A stretch of 64,000 nucleotides of DNA, taken from contig JAZBRS010000014.1 of NCBI GenBank assembly GCA_037176725.1, forward strand, positions 77,358,501 to 77,422,500, in the 5' to 3' direction. The notes beneath the pieces are model-generated. The model saw nothing but the letters and a program-made list of their open reading frames with translations. It searched no databases and was not told the origin of the DNA. Position numbers and translations under genes: made by a program. Below, piece by piece: positions 43,734 through 55,500 of this stretch. This stretch comes from Posidonia oceanica (lineage: Eukaryota; Streptophyta; Magnoliopsida; Alismatales; Posidoniaceae). Numbering within the stretch: position 1 is the stretch's first letter; each line of letters opens with the position of its first letter.

Positions 43734-46700
43734 TGTTGACACCCCATCTTGGCAGGCTTGGACCCTTGGAGCCCCCCTGGTAGTTGCTGGATCAAACCCC
43801 AACCAAACCCTAGCCCTAATCCTCCTCTTTACCCCTCAAAATCAGCCCATTTTGACCTAAACCTCTACCCCCCTTCCCAACCTCAAAACCAAACCAAAAT
43901 CCATAGGGAAACCCACCACTATCCACTCAACAAGCCTATCCAAAAACTTAGAAATTTTCAAACCTGACCCATTCCCAAAAACCCTAGAAAACTTAGGTGA
44001 AACTACCCTTTTTCTACACCTTGAAACCCCTCCAAAACCCCCTTAGAATCAAACCAAAACCTCAGACCCAAGACTTCAAATCCTAGACAACCCACTCACC
44101 AATTCTCACCCCATTCCAAGACCATTAAGACCCTCTTTCACCCAAATTATCCTTTTCTCTCTCCGGGATTATCATTTTCTCTCTCCTCTCTCTCTCCTGA
44201 TTATCATCTCTCTTTTCATCCCTTTCTGATCCTTTTCTGGTCTGGCTGTGGGCCCCCTCTGTGCTTCTATCCTTCCTCTATCTTATCCCTATTTTTACTT
44301 TATTTTTAACACTTTTCTGAATTTTTAAAAATCTTTTTCCTCCAACCTATCTTTTTCCCTTTTATCTCCCTCTTTTTTCCATTCCTTTCCTCCTTCTCTT
44401 TTCCTTTTTTCCCTTTTGCAAAAATCCACAAAAACCCATAAAAATCTGCAAAATCTCAAAACATAAAATAAACAAATCAGAACCCTAAGAAAAACAATTA
44501 AAAAATGTTAAACAAGCAATTAACAACTTAAACTTAACTTAAGCAAGCTAAAAAGAAAACCAAACATGCAAACTAAAAAATGCAAAACAAATCAAAAAGA
44601 AAACACTGAAAAATCAAGAAAAAAGCTAAAGTAAAATCAAAACCCACCAAAGATAAAAGCCCATCAGAAGAATTAAAAAACAAACCCAAAAGAAGAATTA
44701 AAAATCAAACATTAAAAACAAGTAATTAAAGAAGGCAAAAGACTTAACCTAATAAACATAAGAAAAACAAGTTAAAAACTTAATTAAAAAAGAAAAGAAA
44801 AACACATCTGAAAGACCTAAAAAAAAAACACCCTATCAAACCAGAAAAATTCAACTAAAAACTTGAAGAAAAATCAACCAAATAAAAATCAAAACACAAC
44901 TTAAAAGATTTAAGAAGGAAAAACCCTAAGAAGACTACAACTCAAAAACATAAAACCAACCCTGATTAATAGGAAAATAAATCCTAAAAAATCCTAATCA
45001 ATATTCTAAGTGTCCAACAAGGGAAATACAATTTTTAAAACGATTTAAAAAAGGTCTAACAAACATTTAATCAAGAGAAAATCAATTAAAAACAAAACCA
45101 AAGCCCTAAAACCCTAATCAAGCCTAAAACACATTAATCAACTCAAAATAACCATTAAAAATCTTAATTAAAATCCTAATCTACAGCACAACCTCTCCAG
45201 TATTTTTATTTATTTTTAGTTCATTTTTACCAATTTTATTTCCCCTTTCTACCCTCTCTTTCTTTCTTATTTCCCTTCTTTCCTTCTTATTTTTCCTTAC
45301 TGGGCTCGATCCGGCCCATCTCCTTTTTTCTTTTATTTCTCTGTTTTTTCCTTCAGCCCGCACAGTCCGGCCCACGTACCTCGTCTTCTTCAATCTCCTT
45401 CAGCAGGTTTCTTCTGCAACTCTTCCCGCGAATGACCAGCTGCCATTCCCTCCTTCTTTTTTGAATTCAACCTTCCATCAGATCAGCAACAGAACTCGCC
45501 GCTTCTCCTCTCCTCTCAGCACCAAATCTGGGAGGCTTTAATTACCTGTCGTCTCGCCGGCTGCTTGTCTCCCTCAGCAGCAGTGGATCGCGCCGGTGGA
45601 ATTCGAATTCCAGGGCGCGCGAGCAAGCCGGAGAGTAGCTGATAAAGCCTCAGCTTTCGACCTCCTTCATCACCCTTTTGCCATCCGAGAGAGAGAACCA
45701 GAGAAATCCAGAGAATTCTCACCGAAAGCCTCTTCTTCTCCCTCTGATCTTCAGCAGAATTCTCCCTTCTTTTTCCTCAGAAACCAAGCCCGTTCCAACC
45801 ATCATTCCTCTCCCAGTTGATCCCCCAAGTTCACCCAGAAACCCAGCAGACTTCCTCCACCATTTCCCGGCCTTTCACCACCCAGAACACCCCGAATTCA
45901 CCCTAACTTCCACCACTGAAACCAACTGTAACCCAACGCCTTCCCTCCTGAAATTGCCTTCACCACAGTCCACCGCATCTCCCCAAACCCTTCCCCGACA
46001 CTCACCTGCACTTCACCTTTCCAGGCCACCTGATCTTCAACCCTTTCCCTCACCACAGACCCCAAACGCCACCACAAACACTTGCCCCACCTTCGGACCA
46101 GAAAACCCAACAACCTTCAATCTCCACCTACGCTCTCCAGAAACCCAATTCGACCGCCCAGAACCCTTCCCCAGACCTCCAGCAACCTCCCGGAGGGTCC
46201 CATCCAGTCCGGCGTGCAGCGAACAGTCCCCCCGACCCCTGGCTGCCTCTGTGAACCCACGATCAGCCAAATCTTCCGCCGGTCTTCGCAGCAGCTGTCC
46301 AACCATCTAGGAAGCTCCGGAGGGTCGCTCTGAGTCGATCCCAGTCCTCGTGAGCAGCAGACAGCATCCACGGCGACCGGACGAGCTCCACCGGCGACCT
46401 CTGAAGCCACCTGCGTCGGGAGGACATCCCAGCCACGGAAACAGGTATATTCTTGCTCCCTTAGTCTTCTTTTCTTCCCGCGTTGCACCTCAGCCCTTTA
46501 GAAGTAGGTTTCCGGCCCTCTTGCCCCGTTTCTACTCGCCGCTCCGGTCGTCTTCTCCGGCGCAGTTCTTCGGTCGCCTCGTCGCTCCGAGCAGCGGAAC
46601 GCAGCTCCCGCGATCGTCTCAGCTCCGCACGAGTCCCAGGAGCGTTCTCCGGCCCTCATAACGCAGCGTCGCTGCGTTGATTGGCCGGACGGATCTCCTG

Positions 46701-48639
46701 AGACTCTGCAGAACTCCGGCGACCGCTCCAGCGCGCTCCAGGCTGCGTCGTCCTCCGCCGAGCATCGTCCGACCTCCGTCAGGACCTGGAGGCGCCTCCC
46801 CACCGGTCTGCGCCGCTCCAACACCCCCGTGCCGGCGTCCATGGACGTTGGCAGCTTGCTGCTACAGTGTCCATGGCCGTCGGCCATAGCACTGTTCACT
46901 TATTTTTCTGATATCTAAGTTTTCTTGCAAATATTGCATTTCTGGTCTGAGTTTCTATCATTTTACATTCCAGTCCTTTATTTAGTTTAATCTGCTGATT
47001 TTTGAACTGAAACCATATTAAATTGCATGAAATATTTATGTTTTTCCTTATTTGCATGCTGATCCATTTACTGTGCTTTCTAGTTATAATTCTTTACGCT
47101 TTAGCCCTCCTGTTTTCAATTTCTGCATGTAGATCCTGCAGTAGATTATTTAGATTTAATGCATATAGTTTACCATATCATATTGCATTCTGGGCCCCCC
47201 CTTGTTTTCTGTTTTTGCATCTTAATCCTCTGCACTGTAGAACTTAGGATTTATTTTTTATTTTTGCATACTGCATTGCATATTTTACCTTCTAGTTTTG
47301 CATTTTTGCAGTTAGGTCCATTTTAAATGGACAGTAACTGTGTTGCATATATTTTAGCTTATTAAATTGCATTTTCAACCCTGCATTTTTCAAAAATTAC
47401 ACTGCAGTCCTGTTATCTGATTTTCAGAGCATGTTTTCCATATTAAATTGCATTTTCAGCCCCTGCATGATTTCAAAATCACACATAGGCCCTTGCATCT
47501 TTTAAAAAATCATGTGAAAAGACCATTTTGCCCCTAGGTTGCATTCTAGCTCCTATGCCTACCAAATTTCATGCAGACCCTCCACTAGTATTCCCAGACT
47601 CCCTGGAACTTTGTTTTTTTGGAAAAATTGCATTTTAGACCCTAGTTTTTTTAAATTGCACTCTGACTTCTTTTTGGTTTCAAAACCTCTCCTAAAGCAT
47701 ACCCTCTCTTCAAAACAACTTTCTGAGCCTAGTTTTTTGCCAAATAGACCTCTGTCTTCCCCTGTTTTCAAAATCCTTTCCCATGGAACCCTGTTTTCTG
47801 GGAAATTTGCATTTTTAGCCCCTTTCTTTTTCAAAATGCCTTCTGAGCTCCTGGCTTTTCCCAGTTTCTTATCATTGCTTTTTCTTGCTTTTGCATGCAT
47901 CCTGCATTCATCTAGTCTTGCATTCTAGCATCCTCTTGCACACACCAAGCACTTTTAGCTCCCTTTCACTTGGGAGGACCTTTTTGCACATCCTTAGGAC
48001 CCCCTGAACACCTAGATCTGTTCTTCTCCCCTGTTCTGGCCCTTCTGCCTTGAAGCCGCGATATCTTTCCATCCGGCCGTTGGATCTCCTCAAGTAAGCT
48101 GCCCAGGCGACCGCAGCAAGGCGCTCTTCAACACGGACCAGACAGATTTCAGATCAGGCTCCCGGATCTCCAGGTATGTCCTCCTGAACCCCTACATTAC
48201 ATTCATTTGCATGCCATTTGCACTGTTTTCCTTGTTTTCGCTTTCTGTCTCTTTGAGCATGTAGAATAGGGTCTCCCCTTTCTGCTTGTACCTTCCAATC
48301 TCCGTTTCGCGTATTCCTGTGTGTTTTGTGTTGTGTTTTTCCCTAGATTTGCCACTTAATGTGACTTTCTTCCCCCTTTTCCACGATCCGATCGCATCGC
48401 GAGCTTTGGGCAGCATGCGAGACACACCGTGGAACGGTTTAGTGGGAAACAGTCGCAAAGAGTTGGTAATCCCTCCGTTTGCACACTCTCCCCTCTGTAG
48501 GTCTACATACCTACCCTGAGTGGTCCTAAACGACGTCTGTTTTTACACACACGTTGTTTGACTCCCCTTTGGCCCCCCTTCTAATCTTTTCCTGCATTCT
48601 TGCATTCTCCTGGCTTTCCCAAGGTTTTGCTTCGCTGTT

Positions 48640-48960
48640 TTGGCACCGTTCCGCGTGCCTGCTCTCGTTTTGGCACCGTTTTGCGTGCCCTTCTGTTTTC
48701 TCGCCTTGTTTTGCACGCTGCCTTGCTTTCTCGCTCGTTTTGCGTGCCGATTTTATTCTTTCGCTCCTTTTTGCATGCCATTCTGTTTCCTCGTCTCGTT
48801 TTGCGTGCCCCCTTTGCTCCCTTATCTTGCTTTGCGTGCTGTCCTGCTTTCTCGTTTGTTTTGCGCGCCGTTTTCGCTCTTTTGCATCGTTTTGCGTGCA
48901 TTGCTCATTTCTCGTCTCGTTTTGCGTGTTTTGCGCCGTTTTCCCTTGCATGTCGATCGC
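48640..48960 (+). repeat. ~30-nt tandem array upstream of the candidate TATA box (C)
   Basis: About ten units with the core CGTTTTGCGTGCC or close variants, spaced about 30 nt, ending some 45 bp before the TATA-like box. Overlapping open frames in three registers come from the period. Confidence 0.87.
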
Positions 48961-49004
48961 ATTGCATGGTTTCCTCGCTGTTTTGCTTTTTCGCCTGCAT
49001 TCGC

Positions 49005-49010
49005 ATATAG
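49005..49010 (+). promoter_or_regulatory. Candidate TATA box of element C 5' LTR
   Basis: GCATATAGGGCTGTGATG context, conserved in all LTRs here. It would place the RNA start near 49035 and give an R-U5 of about 550 bp. Confidence 0.45.
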
Positions 49011-49210
49011 GGCTGTGATGTTTACTATCTGGAGTTCTTACGAGCTTGGTTTCGCCTAATTCGAAACACAGACAGCGTAGCTGAGCATTTAGAGAGCACG
49101 TTTACTTTCTTTGTTTCTTCCCACTTAGAGCACACCTTGAGCATTCATTCAGGCATTTATAGGCACATAGGCATTCATTCCTGCATTTTTCTGCGTATGT
49201 GAGCGTAAGC

Positions 49211-49290
49211 CTAGAAAGACCGATTTTCGGGCGTGTCGGGGGTGCCTAATACCTTCCCCGCACGTAACAGGAGTCCTTACCCTGTCTTTT
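49211..49290 (+). promoter_or_regulatory. Conserved U5 block (C)
   Basis: GTCGGGGGTGCCTAATACC followed by TTCCCCGCACGTAACAGG and GAGTCC. Almost unchanged between the two LTR families, with a potential short hairpin. The role is unknown. Confidence 0.65.
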
Positions 49291-49582
49291 GGCCCGCAAT
49301 GACCGTACTGCCTTTATCCTAGGCTAGAGTCATCTCATTTGCATTCGTTTGCATTTGTTTTCCTTTGCATTGCTTTGCTTTGCATTCCTTGCTCGGTTTT
49401 GCGCGTTAATTCACGCATTACCCCGGTTTTCCTCGTCTTCCGTTAATAGACGTGGTGGCGACTCTGATTTGTCTTATCTTTCCTTTTTCTCCTCGATTTT
49501 AAGTGTTTTCGAGTTGAGCCTCTTCCTCGGACCTCAATCGCCGCTATATTAGCGAGCCTGATTCTGATCGGGATCGCTACAG

Positions 49583-49601
49583 TGGCGACTCTGCTGGGGA
49601 T
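49583..49601 (+). other. Primer binding site of element C
   Basis: TGGCGACTCTGCTGGGGAT begins one base after the LTR. tRNA-Arg-like, as in A and B. Confidence 0.9.
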
Positions 49602-50915
49602 TAGACTAGACCTCGGCTTTCGTTCCCGGCTCTTCGCTCGCTTGTTTTGCAGCCTTGTCTGCCTTGTGTGCCTTCTTCGCCTATTTTACTCGCTTTTCTG
49701 TGCAAACTCCTAGCAAGTCGCTTCGTGGTTACTTTGCTTAGGTTTTTTGCACCTCTTTTGCCTCGGTTTGCGCTTTCTTTTGCCTGACTTTGCTCCTTTG
49801 CTTGTTTATTTACTTATTGCCTTACTTATGCTCCTATTTCTTTTACAGTCTGCTTACTTTTACCTTGCTTTACTTTACTTGCTTATTATTGCTTTAATTC
49901 TTGCACATTACATGTCTACATACTTTGTTTGGCTAAAATACATGCTTTTTGAATGCTGAATGCTTCTTTTACACCCTTGCTATGTCACTACACACGCACA
50001 TGCTATGCTTACCTGCCTTTTGACTTGATGAATGTTTCTTTTTCACCATCATGTTCACAAACACTCGCACATGCCATGAACATGCCTTTTGTTGTGTTGT
50101 ATGATGGTTGCTTGCCATGCTTGACTGATTTTCTTCCCTTTTGCACTTGCCATGCTTAGGATAGTAGAAACTTGTCTGCTTCCCCCACGGTTAACTAAAA
50201 AGTGCAAGTAAAAAGAACTTCTAGGGGCAACTAGAGACTACAAACAATCCTTCACTCCCTTTGGTTAATAAAATGTGCAAGATAAAAAACTCTAATCATT
50301 TGCATAAGCATCATATAGGGCATGCATTCTTCTCCTCTGAGTCCACCTACTAAGTCTGCGAAGGACGGTTCCGGCCTCTTATTCCACTGCTTTGGGCGTG
50401 GCATAAGTTGGTCGGTCCGTCCCCTCCTTGTCCGGGGGTCGTGTCGGTGTTAGTAGAGGGTACCACCCACGCTTTGGCAGGGTAGAGGCCACTAACGCAC
50501 CACCCTGTCATTATCTGAGCTTTGGGCCGGGAGTTAGACAGGGGACCTACTTTTTCTGACCTGAGTCAGTGACCCGTACATCCAGGGATACCCGGAGTAG
50601 ACAGCCTTGCTAGGAAACACTAGTTAGGAAAGGGGGGCATACTAGAAAGCATGCATATCATTCACGCCACTTAACTAACTCATTTGCATTCATCTTTTAG
50701 TTTCTAACCCTAATTTCCTTCTGTTGTGTCAGCGTGATCGGTAAGCGAGTTTCCCTTTGCCAGAGCTCGAGTATCGACCCCCGTTGACGCCCTTTTGCGA
50801 CTTAGTTCGCGACCATTCCCCCTCTGAGCTATCCGCACTTGCGACGATAGCTCCTCGTAGGACTCACCGCTTGAATACCCGTCGCAGCCCTGTTCTCACA
50901 CGCTCTAGGTCAGCA
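49602..50915 (+). other. 5' leader of element C
   Basis: The conserved block at about 50340-50650 holds GGTACC at 50459-50464. The sequence before gag has an acceptor-like TTCCCTTTGCCAG ending at 50763, and the frame is open from about 50757 into gag without an ATG until 50916. No separate upstream ORF. Confidence 0.6.
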
Positions 50916-52508
50916 ATGGCCCAGTACGTTAGTGAGCCTTCCTTCACTCCTGTCACGGAGGGTGTTTCCGTTCCGGCCCCTCCGGTTGCTCCTTCTGTCC
51001 CCCTTGTTCCCCCTCCGACGCCAGGGTTTCCTCCCCTGACGTCTCTAGGTTCTCAGTACACCCCGGGACAGTGGCAAGCCTCCCTTCCTCCGGATCCAGT
51101 CGCCGAGTCTATCTTGACGGCTGTTACTCGCGCTCCGGAGACGCCACTGCCCCCTCCGTCCCAGGGATACGTCGCTTTCGACATCCCTTCCTCCGCTGCT
51201 GCGGCACTTTCTGTAGAATCCTTCCCACCCGGACAGTCTGTGTCCGTGCCACTTGTTTCTCAATCCCCGCCGGCACTGCACTTCAGCGTTCCCGCTGTCG
51301 AGACCCCCGAAGCGCAGTACCAGCATCTGATGGAGCTCGCCCAGAGACTGCAGGGCATGGCTCTATCAGTTCGTCCTTCTTCTACTCCTGTCGTTCCTGA
51401 GGTTCCTCCGAGGCCAGTTCCTGCATTTCTTGCATCAACCTCTGCACCTCCGCCTCGACCATCGTCGCAACTGCTCACGGTTCCGACGATGGGGGCTCGT
51501 TTACCGCCTCCTGCACAACACTTAGCACAGCATGCTCCACTTCCTTCTGGTGGTCAACCCTTTGGATCGGCTGGAGCCCAGTACCTCACTGGCTCGCTGT
51601 CTGGCACTCCGCCTGTACAGCAATTGGTGCTCCGTCATCCTCCCCCTATCCCAGCACAGCATGGCATTTACTCTTCACCTCTCCACCAAGTCCAGCATCC
51701 TGCATACACTCCTGCATACACTGTCCCCCAGCACGGATACGTCGGCCATCCCGTTGCTCCACCAGGCGACGCTATGGTAGATCTGGAGGAGCACTTAGGT
51801 GCGACCCATTCGGCGTATGTGCTCACTACCCCTGCTGATCCCTCTCCCACAGCAGCAATCCCAGACCCCATCAATAACCGGATGGACGTCTTGGAGAAGG
51901 CACTACGACTAGTGCAGGGTACCGAGCACCAGACCTACCAATTCCGAGACCTCTGTTGCTTTCTAGAGGCGGTACTCCCTCCGAAGTTCAAAATCCCGGA
52001 CTTCGAGAAGTATAATGGTAGGGGCTGCCCTGTAGCACACCTGAAGGCGTATTGCGGTGACCTTGCTCAGCTTCAGGCTGACGAGAGGTTGCTGATCCGC
52101 TTGTTCCAGAAAAGTTTGACCGGGCCGGCACTCAAGTGATTCACATCACTCGATATGTCAGCCATCAAGACTTGGAATGACCTCAGTCAGGCGTTCCTGG
52201 AGCAATACTCCTTCAACCTCGATCTTGTCCCAAAGAGGGCGGACTTAATCGCCATCAAGCAGAACTCTGGCGAGCCGTTCGGGGAGTACGTTGGCCGTTG
52301 GCGCGCCCTTGCCTCTCAGGTTCGAGATAGACCCTCTGACGAGGAATCTATCGAGATCGTTATCAAAGGGGCGCAGCCGTCTCTCGGGGCTCTGCTTAGC
52401 ATTCAGCCAGTCACTACTTTTACGGCACTCATCAGAGCTCGAGCGCGCGTGGAGAGTTCTTTGCGGAGTGGCAACTTCCCGGCTCTCTCTGCGTTCGCTA
52501 AGTAGGCA
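50916..52508 (+). pseudogene. Gag N-terminal and core domain (element C, two stops)
   Basis: Start at the conserved ATG (MAQYVSEP). The Pro-rich N-terminal part is followed by the core gag domain with QFRDLCCFLEAVLPPKFKIP and LKAYCGDLAQLQADERLL. A TGA at 52137-52139 replaces the TGG of A inside the gag core, and a TAG at 52503-52505 falls where A has CAA and B has CAG. The frame is otherwise continuous with the following segment. Confidence 0.92.
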
Positions 52509-55500
52509 GTGATCAGCAGCAACAGTGCCAACAGTAGCACCATCAACAACAACAGCGGTAGCAGCAACAACCGCCCGAAGAGGAAGGATTCGCCGAAACT
52601 CGCTGTTGCATTCGTCGATTCTCCTGTTGCGCCTGTTCGCTTGCCGTCTCGGCCTGCCCCAGCTCAGATGGTGTACGCTCCTACACCTAGGAACCCGCAC
52701 ACACCGCACATGACTACCACCGCTAGACCGGTCTATCCTGCCGCACCGGTCCAGCAAGGCTCGCACCCAAGGCAAAGAAGACCACCCGCTGAGAGGAGGA
52801 ATTTCACCCCACTGGTGGAACCACTCACGGACATCATGCCGAAGGTGGCATCGCTCCTGAAGTTCCCGGAGGTTCGTCCGCCGCCAAGCCCTCTGCCGCA
52901 TTGGTTTAGGCCGGATCTCTTCTGCAATTTCCATCGAAGCGTCGGGCATTCGACGGATAATTGCTTCTCCCTGCGGAACGCAATTCAGGACCTGATCGAA
53001 TCGGGAACGATTGTGATCGACACGCACGAGGCACCCACTCAAGCACGCACTCATGCATCTGCATCTTCAGCTGTTCCCCCGCATTCTGGCATCATCCGCC
53101 AACCTTTACCGGAGCACCCTTATCCGGGAGGGGCGGGAACCTCAGGCGTCCACTCTGTCTTTCCTTCTGGGACCGCTACCTCTGTAGTAGACCCTTCCGA
53201 TCTTATCTCTGACATCTCTGAGCCTTTCCCAGTCAGTCTCTATTTGGCGGCAGTTGCCGGCTTCGAGTCGGGAATCCATTTGATCCGACCGCGTGCCCGG
53301 CCGGAGCGCCCTCTCGCGCATCCCACCATGCTCCCTCAGGCTCAATCTCCTGTACACCTCTTAGCTAGAGCCCAGCCTAGTTCTCCCATTCACCTTTTAG
53401 GGCAGCCTCAGCTACACCTTCTAGGCAGACCTCAACCTGCCCCAGCCTTCCCACCCCAACAACCATATCCCCTAGATAGACCTCAACATCCTGTAGGTCC
53501 CCCTGTAACCCCTCCTGTGCTCGCAGCACATGCTCCAGTCGTCATTAATTTGACCCTGGACACCCATCGCGTCCCTTACAGCTACGCCACAGAAATGTGC
53601 GCGGAAGTAACGCGATCGGGGAGGATTTACAGGCCCCCAGCACCGGCAACTAGGCCAACTCACCCTGGACCTGTTATGCCCCCACCCTCAGGCCAATCCT
53701 TAGCAGATCCAACTCCAGATCAGCCCGTAGCTAGCCAAGCCCCTAGCCAGCCTGTAGTAACCCAGCTTCCAGCCACTACCCCTTTAGAACCTACTAGAAT
53801 CACCCCTCCAGCTGCTAGGAGAAGCCAACCTAAAGCAGACCTAACTTCCCAGCTTAAGAAAGTTAAAGCCGACATCTCCATCTGGGATTTGATCCACACT
53901 TCTGCCAAGCACCGCGAGGCTTTCCTTCGCGTGTTCCAGGCTACTCGTGTGTCCCAGTCCATTGAGCCTTCTGCCTTGGAGAGCATGGTTGGGTTAATCG
54001 CGGAGCCCCAGGTCATCTCTTTCACGAGCGATGAGCTGCCTCCGGCGGGGATTAATCACAACCAGCCCCTATTCGTCACGGTGCAGTTCAAGAACTTCCG
54101 CATTCCCCTAACACTGGTTGATAACGGGTCAGGCCTTAACGTCTGCCCCTTGCGTACAGCAACCAAGCTCGGATTCAAAGCCGAGGATATCACGCCAGCC
54201 GTGAAGGGAATGACTACTTTTGACAACACTCACCATGACGCTCTAGGGATCCTGATCATCCCTCTGGCTATCGGTCCGGTCGTCTTCGACGTAGAATTCT
54301 ATGTCGTCGACTTGAAGCCTAACTTCAATCTTCTGCTTGGGCGCCCTTGGCTTCACAAGCATCAGGTCCTTCCTTCGACCCTCCATCGAATGATAAAGTA
54401 CCGTCGTGGCGATGATGTCATTGTCGTCATGGCGGAGAACTTTGAGAAGGAGCAGATTGAAGCAGTCTCTCCCGTGTCTTCGCAATCTATCCCGTTTGAC
54501 CCCGAGACTTCTGAAGCCCTATATCGCGTTAACCGGTGTGAGCCAGTTAACTTCGTTCCTGATCTTGAACGTGTCAACTCCTTGACCGTTCACAATAACC
54601 CCTTTCGAATGGTCGAGAATGTATGTCATAGGTGGGGTTACATAAAGGGTACGCCGCTCGGGCGTCACGGCCAAGGGATCGCAGAGCCGATCGTAGCAGT
54701 GGAGCGAAGGAAATCTGAAGGCCTTGGCTACGAACCCAAGCTCAACGAAGATCACTGCTTCCAGCTCAGAGATCGTGCACCAGCCATTCCCAGAGACCTC
54801 ACTAACTTTACCAGTGCAGGAATTCTGGGATCAACCGACCACCAAGCCACAGCGCCGGTAGAGGATTGGGTGTGTATCGAGGACTACTACTCGGATGAGG
54901 AGCAGTCTGATGCAACAGAGGCAGTCCCAATCAGCTCAGCAGAAACAGTGGTCAGAGCAGAGGCCCCACAGTCAGTTTATTTAGCTCCCCCTCTGGCAGA
55001 AACAGCAGGCAGTTCAGTAGGCCCTGTGGCAGATGCAAGTTCTCATCCTTTTCCAGCCACATCAGCTCCTCAAGAGCAGTCAGCAGCAGTGCAGGAGTCG
55101 GAGACACTCCTCTTGGCAGAACCAAGCATGCTACCAGCGGTCACAGCAACATCAGTGCCACTGCCCCCATCTCTAGAGGGGCAGTCTATCGACTCAGTCA
55201 GCAGCGTGGCCCAGCCCGCTCCCTCAACATCATCTTCAGGAATGCAGCTGGCGCAGTCCGCTCCGCATTCTCCTGACGACCTGCAGCAGCTCTCATGGCA
55301 AGACCCTATGGCGTCAGAGGCTGCGCTCTCTCAGTTACGGCCCGATACAAAAGGCCAACTGAGCACTACATTCTCCGGGCCCTTGAGCCCTCCAAAGAGC
55401 ACCCCTGCTTATTCTCCAGCAGTGACCCTGGAAGCCTATTCATCAACAGCACCGCTGGCCTGTCTATTTGGGCCTTCTACATCTGAACTGCCATCAGCGG

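Larger units (their letters stand above)
43734..49581 (+). repeat. 5' LTR of element C, 5848 bp
   Basis: TGTTGACACC to GATCGCTACA, followed by one base and the primer site. It carries AAACCCTA boxes at 43805-43812, 43979-43986 and 45109-45116, an A-rich segment 44440-45180, a GC-rich middle, a ~30-nt array 48640-48960, a TATA-like box 49005-49010 and a U5 block 49211-49290. A 210-codon Pro-rich frame at 45678-46310 reflects composition and has no family that I recognise. Confidence 0.95.

Noticed and set aside
45678..46310. 210-codon Pro-rich frame inside the C 5' LTR
   Set aside because: Composition-driven, no recognised domain, and the equivalent parts of the A and E LTRs do not keep it as one frame.
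48554..49059. Several overlapping Cys/Phe-rich frames across the U5-proximal array, also at 18146-18640 and 31779-32247
   Set aside because: All three registers are open because of the ~30-nt repeat; typical repeat artefact.
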